A stretch of DNA of 64,000 nucleotides from Orientallactaga sibirica (lineage: Eukaryota; Chordata; Mammalia; Rodentia; Dipodidae). The DNA lies in NCBI GenBank assembly GCA_036365145.1, contig JAEOAD010000040.1, positions 17,025,501 through 17,089,500 on the forward strand, read 5' to 3'. The first letter of the stretch is position 1. The number at the start of each line of letters is the position of its first letter. Below are positions 1 to 64,000 of this stretch, piece by piece. The position numbers and the translations under genes are program-made. The notes below the pieces were generated by a model. The model saw nothing but the letters and a program-made list of their open reading frames with translations. It ran no database searches and was not told the origin of the DNA.

Positions 1-216
1 AACGTGTGAGAACCTTATGTATTTAGAGGGCTGTTAGTATTAGGAATGTGGAACATGAGAGCATAGTGATGCAGTAAGAAGACCCCCTTAAAACAAACAA
101 ACAATCAAACAAACAAAATTCCCTCTAAGAGTATTATAAAGTAACAAACCCACACATGCATCATTTCAAGGGTTCTTTCTCATTTTGTCTTTTCTCCTTA
201 GCTAAATTTAAATTCA

Positions 217-342
217 CACACCTTTAACCCTATCACTCGGCAGGCAGAGGTATAGAAGGAGTTCAAGGCCAGCCTGGGACTACAGAGCGAGTTCCAGGTC
301 AGCCTGGGCTACAGTGAGACCCACCTTGAAAAAAAAAAAAAA
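217..342 (+). repeat. B1-like SINE, 5'-truncated
   Basis: Begins at CACCTTTAACCC, ends in a 13-A tail; the body has the ...CCAGGTCAGCCTGGGCTACAG segment typical of this 7SL-derived family. Confidence 0.85.
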
Positions 343-447
343 TGTTTTCCAAGAAGATAGGTTGTCTATGACTATAAAAGCATACGGGGTTTTATTAAAT
401 ATACTATACCAGTGCTATCTAAAAATCTTAGTAGTTTTCTTTTTCTT

Positions 448-604
448 TTTCTTTTTTTGGTTTTTCGAGGTAGGGTCTCACTCTGGTCCAGGCTGACCTG
501 GAATTAACTCTCTGTAGTCTCAGGGTGGCCTCAAACTCACGGCGATCCTCCTACCTCTGCCTCCCGAGTGCTGGGATTAAAGGCGTGCGCCACCACGCCC
601 GGCT
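448..604 (-). repeat. B1-like SINE
   Basis: Full length, antisense: GGTTTTTCGAGGTAGGGTCT at the left and CCACCACGCCCGGCT at the right. Confidence 0.9.
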
Positions 605-804
605 TCAGTATTTTTCTTTTAGTTGCAGCATTTCTAAAAGAAAGAATAGAAATGCTGCAATTTTAAATATTCAATGCTTGCTTTATTCTTGTCATAACTA
701 TTTAATTTTAGTAGAGTTGTATTCTAAGAATGTTTCATATGACATCGGGACTTTTGTATTTGTAGTTCAATGCCTAAACCGTGTACCCAAGAATCACACT
801 AATG

Positions 805-962
805 AGCCAGGCGTGGTGGCGCACACCTTTAATCCCAGCACTCGGGAGGCAGAGGTAGGAGGATCGCCGTGAGTTTGAGGCTACCCTGAGACCACAGAGT
901 GAATTCCAGGTCAGACTGAGCTAGAGTGAGACCCTGCCTCGGGAAAAAAAAAAAAAAAAAAA
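805..962 (+). repeat. B1-like SINE
   Basis: Starts AGCCAGGCGTGGTGGCGCAC, ends in a run of about 19 A. Confidence 0.9.
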
Positions 963-1784
963 TCACACTAACACTTCTGTTTTTATTCCCTCATGAGGTT
1001 ACAGAAAAATTTCAGAATTTTATAACAGCATGTTGTTACATGAACTCCATTCTGGGGAGAGTGGATAAGGGCTTGCTCTACCAGGCAGAACACCCTGACA
1101 AACTAAAGGCCAATTCCACCAAAATTTACCTTGGCAAACCAATGAGTTTATTGGGCTTTCTGACTTAGCATGGGTGAGGGATTACTGACAGGAGCGTGAA
1201 GGCCCCCCATACTCTCTCTGCTCCCCTGAGGCCATGAGGCCTTGTGCATCATTGTATCAGCTGGCACAGGCGAGGGTCTCCCTACCTTTCCCTGTCCCTC
1301 TCCTTGTGTGGGGAACATCAAGAGATCCAGTCTGGAGACTGTGTCATGGTGCGGTCACAGCCGCTTCCCATAAAGATGACAGTAGTTGTTTTCCTCAGTT
1401 TCCCCAGAGGACCACGTCTGACACAACACATTTAGAGAAATATCACTATTTATAAAGTACTTCATTCAAGCAGTCCCATGTCACAAGGCTAATAGAACTT
1501 TGTGGAACTAACTAGCCTTTTGCTTGGAATGATCACTCTGGTTTTCTCCTCCTAGCAGAATGTGAAAGAAAAACTCACATGCTTCTACCAGGGCTGAACT
1601 GTGTAATGTTTGGGGAAAACATTTGCTCGAAGGAAAACGTTACTCAATAGGTACCTGTTGTAGATTACCAGTAAGGTGAAACACGACCCTGGGCTTTCGA
1701 TTTTGCACTTGTTCATAATCTTTTATTTTATTTTCAGTTTGAGGGCCATGGTATTTTTATTTTATTTGTTTTTTGGAAATTTTA
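963..1784. other. Intron or 5' flank without recognised gene
   Basis: No SINE and no convincing exon. The part 1040-1330 (CCAATGAGTTTATTGGGC and the tract after it) resembles an old dispersed repeat, but I cannot name the family. Confidence 0.5.
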
Positions 1785-1844
1785 AACATTATTTATTTAT
1801 GTATTTATTTATTTATTGGAGAGTGAGAGGTAGAGAGAGAGAAA

Positions 1845-1878
<34 letters not shown>

Positions 1879-2042
1879 GAGAGGGAGAGGGAGAGTATGG
1901 ATGGGCCAGGGCTTCCTGCCGCTGCAAATGGACTCCAGGTAAATGTGCCAGTTTGTGCTTCCGGCTCTATGTGGGTACTAGGGAATCAAATCTGGGCCTT
2001 CAGTCTTTGCAAGCAAGTTCCCTTAATACCACCTCTCTAGCC
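1785..2042 (-). repeat. B2-like SINE with expanded GT/GA tract
   Basis: Antisense copy whose tail at 1785-1816 is (TTTA)n and whose CT-rich segment has grown into (GT)n(GA)n at 1846-1894. The body reads CAGGGCTTCCTGCCGCTGCA and ends CTCTCTAGCCC. Confidence 0.85.
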
Positions 2043-2134
2043 CTGGCCTTGGCATTTTTAAAATTGATTCCATTTGACTTTTGTGGTTGCAGGTAAAAGT
2101 GGCTAATTCTTTCAGCATGCTGTAAATTAATTTA

Positions 2135-2136
<2 letters not shown>

Positions 2137-2186
<50 letters not shown>

Positions 2187-2222
2187 TTTATATATATATA
2201 TATGTGTATATATATATATATT
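2137..2222. repeat. (TA)n microsatellite
   Basis: About 85 bp of TA with a few CA and TT interruptions; palindromic and able to form cruciform structure. Confidence 0.95.
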
Positions 2223-2384
2223 CATATTTTCAGGGTCTATTTTTATATCAGACAGTATGTTTTATATACTTTTTCCATGCATTCAGTATTTGTGTGCATG
2301 CCCTTTACATGTGCTATGTGAGTGCACACATGTTGGTAGGTATACATGTGTGTTTAGACCAATGTCATTCCTCAGATGCCATCC

Positions 2385-2520
2385 AGTTTGTTTGAGACGT
2401 GGTCTCTTATTGGCCTGAACTCACTAATTAGACTAGACTGGCTGGCCAGCGAGTCCCAGGGATCTTCCTGTGTCTACCTCCTTGGTGTTAGGGTTATAGA
2501 TATGCACTATTACACCCAGA
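2385..2520 (-). repeat. B4/RSINE1-like fragment
   Basis: TTTGAGACGTGGTCTCTTAT through GGCTGGCCAGCGAGTCCCAG matches the antisense middle of this composite SINE. Confidence 0.65.
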
Positions 2521-2599
2521 GGCATGCCAGCCCCCCCCCACCCCGACACATGATTTCTGGGGAATAAACACACGTTTGCATGGCAAGCACTTCATTTTT

Positions 2600-2757
2600 T
2601 TGTTTCTTGGTTTTTCTGAGGTAGGGTCTCACTCTAGCCCAGCCAGGCTGACCTGGAATCACTACATGGTCTCAGGCTGGCCTCAGACTTACAGCGATCC
2701 TCCTACTTCTGCCTCCCGAGTGTTGGGATTACAGTTGTGCGCCACCGTACCCGGCTG
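2600..2757 (-). repeat. B1-like SINE
   Basis: Antisense, from TTGGTTTTTCTGAGGTAGGG to CCACCGTACCCGGCT. Confidence 0.9.
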
Positions 2758-3582
2758 ACAAAGCACTTTATTAACTAAGCTATCTGCCTAGCCCTTATTC
2801 AGTAATGTTTTGATGATATTTCAAATGTTTACTTAGCATTCAGTTAACTGGATTATAAAAATAATTTCTTTTCCTAATCCTGAATTATCAAGATGTCTGA
2901 TGGGCTGAAATACCAATCTGTAGGTCTCTTTTTTATAATAATAAATACAAGCATTTTGTTAAATGCCAACTGAGAATTAAAATGGAAATAACTCATTTTA
3001 AGGTATTTGTTCGAAAACATTTGTGTTCCTATAACTTTGATTTTTCAAGCTTGAACTAGTGGAAAATAAACTAGAAGTAAAAATTTTCCTAAAACTTTTC
3101 GCTTTATCAGAAAATACCTTACAGTATACAATTATGAACTCTTAGAATATTTAGTTATTGACTTAGGCTTAGTTTTGAAGGAAGCAGAAGATAGAAAAGA
3201 CAAGTTATTTAAGATGTCATTTATAGGACTCTTAATGACTCAAAAAATTTTTTTAGAAATTTCTACAATGACATTTGTTAATAGATTCTCTTAATAATAC
3301 ACAATGTTGGATCACGACACTCAGTCAACAGACAGGTCATTGTTTGAAATCATGTGTACTGTGACCCAAGGACTGTGAATTTTTGTTTTGAATTGTTTTT
3401 ATTATATAATTTTTGTTCTAGAATCTTAACTTGATATGGTAAAAGATAATTATTTTCAGATACAATATTAACTATTTGCAATGGCCTTTAGATTATTACT
3501 TCAAATTCACACACCTTCATATAGTGATTTTTTTTTAAGAGTAGACTTTTTAAAATTGTTTTGTTTTGTTTTGTTTTGTTTT
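2758..3582. other. AT-rich intron or 5' flank, no gene seen
   Basis: Single-copy-looking AT-rich sequence with stops in all frames; ends at a (GTTTT)n run at 3559-3582. Confidence 0.6.
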
Positions 3583-3695
3583 GTTGAGGCCAGGCCTCGC
3601 AACCTGGCACCAGCTATGTAGCCTACACTGTCCTTAAATTCTCAATCCTCTTGTCTCAGCTTTATGAGTGTTGGGATTGCAAGCATAAGCCACTA
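3583..3695 (-). repeat. Old B1-related fragment
   Basis: GAGGCCAGGCCTCGCAACCT... GTGTTGGGATTGCAAGCATA follows the antisense B1 plan but is strongly diverged. Confidence 0.5.
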
Positions 3696-3713
3696 TCTCT
3701 AATTTAGAGTAGA

Positions 3714-3915
3714 CGGCTGGAGAGGTGGCTTAGTGGTTAAGCGCTTGCCTGTGAAGCTGAAGGACCCTGGTTTGAGGCTTGATTCCCCAGTACCCACATA
3801 AGCCAGATGCTCAAGGTGGCACATGCATCTGGAGTTTGTTTGTAGTGACTGGAGGCCCTGGTGCACCCATTCTCGCTCTCCTCTGCCTCTTTCTCTATCT
3901 GTTGCTCTCAAATAC
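3714..3915 (+). repeat. B2-like SINE, variant with GAGGCTTG insert
   Basis: GGCTGGAGAGGTGGCTTAGT start; the B-box region reads GGTTTGAGGCTTGATTCCCC, carrying 8 extra bases compared with most copies. Confidence 0.9.
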
Positions 3916-3925
3916 ATTAATGAAG

Positions 3926-4081
3926 AGTACGGATATGCCAGGGCCTCCCGCCACTGCAAATGAACTCCAGATGTGTGTGCCCCCTTGTACATCTGGCTTT
4001 ATGTAGGTCCTGGGGAATTAAACCCAGGCCTTTAGGCTTTGCAAGAAAGTGCCTTTAACCTCTGAGCCATCTCTCCAGCCC
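3926..4081 (-). repeat. B2-like SINE, tail-to-tail with its left neighbour
   Basis: Antisense copy ending CATCTCTCCAGCCC; with 3714-3915 it forms an inverted pair only 10 bp apart. Confidence 0.9.
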
Positions 4082-4228
4082 TGCACCAAATTTTAATTGC
4101 TTTTAGAAGTCCAATCTGATTTCTTTACAGGGTCCCAGAAGGCCCTCTGTGGTTTATATCCTGATTCTACGTGTTCTCTACCCAGCTCCCTCCCTTGGTG
4201 TTCGGGTTCTCAAATAAATAAGCTGTCT

Positions 4229-4432
4229 TGGGGCTGGAGGGATGGCTTAGCGGTTAAGGTGTTTGCCTGCAAAGCCAAAGGACCCAGGTTCAGTTCCCCA
4301 GGACCCACGTTAGCCAGATGCTGAAGGGGGCGTGTGCATCTGGAGTTTGTTTGCAGTGGCTGGAGTGTGCCCATTCTCTCTTTCTGTCTCTCCCCACCCC
4401 TTCTCTCTCTCTCTCACTGAAATAAATAAATC
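4229..4432 (+). repeat. B2-like SINE
   Basis: GGGCTGGAGGGATGGCTTAG start, CT-rich 3' segment, AAATAAATAAAT tail. Confidence 0.9.
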
Positions 4433-4464
4433 ATTTTAAAGTCTTTAAAATATTTTTATTCACT

Positions 4465-4666
4465 GTTGTTATTTTAAATTTATTTATATATTAGAGACAG
4501 AGAGAGAGTGTGAGAATGGGCATACCAGGGCCTCTAGCCACTGTAAATGAACTCCAGACACATGTGCCACCATGTGCATCTGGCTTATGTGGGACCTGGA
4601 GAATCGAACTGGGGTCCTTAGGCTTCGCAGGCATGTGCCTTAACTGCTAAGCCATCTCTCCAGCCA
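4465..4666 (-). repeat. B2-like SINE
   Basis: Antisense; forms a second tail-to-tail inverted pair with 4229-4432. Confidence 0.9.
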
Positions 4667-5026
4667 TAAAATATTTTTAAAAACATAAAATGGTCAGATG
4701 TGAGCCTGCTGGTGGGATGGCACTCAGCTTGTGAGGGTGGAGAAAGACCCAGTCCATAATAATTAGCGTGGTGGACATCCGCACTGCAGATACATTAGCT
4801 GTTTCTCAGAAGATGGCCAGCATGGGAGAGAAAAATGGATATTGGCGATTGACACTGGGAGAGTTGGGTGGCGCTGGGTTAGATGCATACTGAGGAGGGT
4901 CCCCCTGAGCTGACTTCATGGGGTCTCTTGTTTGTTTTTCTCTCAGCTTCAGCACCAGTCAGCAAAGTGAATAAGTGCTGTGCTTCCTCCAACTCTCATT
5001 CCACTGTGGGAAGAAGGAACATCATC

Positions 5027-61944
<56,918 letters not shown>

Positions 61945-62035
61945 TGAGCACATGGTTGATTCTTGCTCGCCTGTTCCCTTCCTTTCTCTTTTAGAGTTCT
62001 CCTATGTTGCCATCTGCTAAAGTTTGTTTTTGTTT

Positions 62036-62240
62036 TTTAATTTGAGAGAGATAAAGAGGCAGAGTGAGAGAGAAAGGGAAAGATAGAGAAAGGGCGTGCC
62101 AGGGCCTCTAGTTATTGCAAACAAACTCCAGAAACATGGTCCACCTGCACAGCTGGCTTACATGGGTCCTAGAGAATCGAACCTGGGTCCTTAGGTCTCA
62201 CAAGCGGGCGCCCTAACCACTGAGCCATCTCTCCAACCCT
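62036..62240 (-). repeat. B2-like SINE
   Basis: Antisense; ends CATCTCTCCAACCC. Confidence 0.9.
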
Positions 62241-62898
62241 GCTACAGGTTTCAATGCAGGGATTTCTTCCACTGACCTCATTTTTATTCAATGTTAGGAC
62301 ACACTCATGTATATAACCAATCACCCTGGGTCCCAACCTTATTTATTGTCAGTAACAAGGCTTTATGTTTATTCCATGAGTGATAAGTCCTGGTTATCCT
62401 CAGACACATATGGTATAATCTGTTTATTAAGTCAAACATGCAATGATTAGAAAGGAAATAAAGAAAAGAAAGAAAGAAAGAAAGAAATCCTGCCAATCTG
62501 AGCTCTTAGGCTTTGTCTCCTTGAACTTGAGAACCCAGAGGGATGATGGGTGGACAAGCTTTTTAGAGACAGGAAGTACCTCATCCCACCTCTCCCCCGA
62601 GTTGGTGGTCATGTGTCATTCCATCTATCTCCTTGTGCTCAGGGACGTATTTTATGCCAGCTGCTGCTATTGTCTGCCACAAAGTATCGAAAGGTCCTCG
62701 ATCAGGGAGATTTTCCAGTGTTAATGTTTGCATTATAGATCAGGGAATACCAGTTCGGATGTCTGTCTCTGAGTTATTTAATACCCAGTTGTTGTATACT
62801 GTTATTTATTCTAATGTCCTAAGAGTTTGTTGAATGTGAACATTTTCTCTGCGTGACTTCCTGGGACATCTTCCTGTTTTCACCACAACCGCTTCTCC
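62241..62898. other. Intron after the last visible exon, unique part
   Basis: Contains a short (AAAG)n run at 62456-62487. Overlapping open frames over 62443-62833 show no family match. The minisatellite begins right after. Confidence 0.5.
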
Positions 62899-64000
62899 CA
62901 CTAATGTCAACATGCTGCTTCCAGTTCCTCTGTCTCTTTCTTACTCTCTCCACTAATGTCAACATGGGGTTTCCAGTTCCTCTGTCTCCTTCTTACTCTC
63001 TCCACTAATGTCAACATGCTTCCTGCTTCCAGTTCCTCTCCAGTTCCTCTGTCTCTTTCTTACTCTCTCCACTAATGTCAACATGTTGCAGTTCCAGTTC
63101 CTCTGTCTCTTTCTTACTCTGTCCACTAATGTCAACATGGGGCTTCCAGTTCCTCTGTCTCTTTCTTACTCTCTCCACTAATGTCAACATGCTGCTTCCA
63201 GTTCCTCTGTCTCCTTCTTACTCTCTCCACTAATGTCAACTCTGTCTCTTTCTTACTCTCTCCACTAATGCATGGGGTTTCCAGTTCCTCTGTCTCTTTC
63301 TTACTCTCTCCACTAATGTCAACATGGGGCTTCCAGTTCCTCTGTCTCTTTCTTACTCTCTCCACTAATGTCAACATGGGGTTTCCAGTTCCTCTGTCTC
63401 TTTCTTACTCTCTCCACTAATGTCAACATGCTGCTTCCAGTTCCTCTGTCTCTTTCTTACTCTCTCCACTAATGTCAACATGGGGCTTCCAGTTCCTCTG
63501 TCTCTTTCTTACTCTCTCCACTGATGTCAACATCCAGTTCCTGTTCCAGTTCACTAATGTCTCTTCAGTTCCTCTTCTCTTTCTTACTCTCTCCACTAAT
63601 GTCAGCATGCTGCTTCCAGTTCCTCTGTCTCTTTCTTACTCTCTCCATTAATGTCAACATGCTGCTTCCAGTTCCTCTGTCTCTTTCTTACTCTCTCCAC
63701 TAATGTCAACATGGGGCTTCCAGTTCCTCTGTCTCTTTCTTACTCTCTCCACTAATGTCAACATGGGGCTTCCAGTTCCTCTGTCTCTTTCTTACTCTCT
63801 CCACTAATGTCAACATGCTGCTTCCAGTTCCTCTGTCTCTTTCTTACTTTCTCCACTGATGTCAACATGCTGCTTGCAGTTCCTCTGTCTCTTTCTTACT
63901 CTCTCCACTAATGTCAGCATGCTGCTTCCAGTTCCTCTGTCTCTTTCTTACTCTCTCCATTAATGTCAACATGGGGTTTCAGTTCCTCTGTCTCTTTCTT
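62899..64000. repeat. Minisatellite of 52-bp units, about 21 copies, running off the window
   Basis: The unit begins ACTAATGTCAACATG, continues with CTGCTTCCAGTTCCTCTGTC and ends TCTTTCTTACTCTCTCC. It recurs every 52 bp with a variable core of CTGCTTCC, GGGCTTCC or GGGTTTCC. Shortened or rearranged units occur near 63020-63060, 63236-63270 and 63535-63590. It starts about 1 kb downstream of the last visible FRYL exon. The plus strand is pyrimidine-rich. Confidence 0.96.

Noticed and set aside
3714..3790. tRNA-like sequences (A and B boxes) at many sites
   Set aside because: They are the 5' heads of B2-like SINEs; they lack an acceptor stem and cloverleaf pairing and continue into the SINE body, so no functional tRNA gene is called.
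62899..64000. Regular repeats that might suggest a CRISPR array
   Set aside because: Units are contiguous 52-bp direct repeats with no unique spacers, in a vertebrate intron with no cas genes; it is a minisatellite.

Overview
The window is nuclear DNA of a rodent. Two lines of evidence support this. It carries a protein-coding gene split into short exons with GT..AG introns, and its introns are packed with more than 100 copies of rodent-type SINEs. One SINE family is 7SL-derived and B1-like. A second is tRNA-derived and B2-like: its 5' end carries Pol III A- and B-box-like sequence, and it has a CT-rich, (AAAT)n-tailed 3' end. A third, rarer family resembles B4/RSINE1. The B2-like consensus differs from mouse B2 and recalls jerboas and relatives (Dipodoidea, e.g. 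Jaculus). That assignment is from memory and only moderately sure.

The only real gene is the 5' part of FRYL (FRY-like), on the + strand. The initiator ATG is at 5027. The coding exons found are 5027-5146, 12559-12612, 14507-14646, 16568-16664, 27920-27999, 29127-29207, 31268-31436, 31885-31977, 35119-35217, 37450-37551, an optional 45-nt microexon 41353-41397, 56405-56508, 57566-57674, 58142-58228, 60393-60564 and 61769-61901. They join in frame to about 546 codons (561 with the microexon), roughly the first fifth of a protein of about 3,000 residues. The gene runs off the right edge.

The most striking structure is a direct tandem duplication of about 9.56 kb inside the gene: 33214-42771 is repeated at 42772-52334. 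It duplicates two constitutive exons (35119-35217 and 37450-37551) and the microexon. The second copy of the first exon has lost two single bases and meets an in-frame TGA, so an mRNA including it would be broken. The copies differ mostly by short indels at homopolymers. This makes an uncollapsed second haplotype or other assembly error at least as likely as a true duplication. A separate, more diverged copy of about 130 bp from the same intron lies at 53696-53827.

Layout: 1-4946 is 5' intron or flank; 5027-32000 holds the start exon and exons 2-8; 33214-52334 is the duplicated block; 52335-56404 is the rest of the intron before the NKDPK exon; 56405-61901 is a compact run of five exons; 62899-64000 is a minisatellite of 52-bp units that continues past the window edge. 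I found no CRISPR array, prokaryotic system, functional tRNA/rRNA gene or intact retrotransposon ORF. Almost all short open frames outside the exons are translated SINEs or simple repeats.
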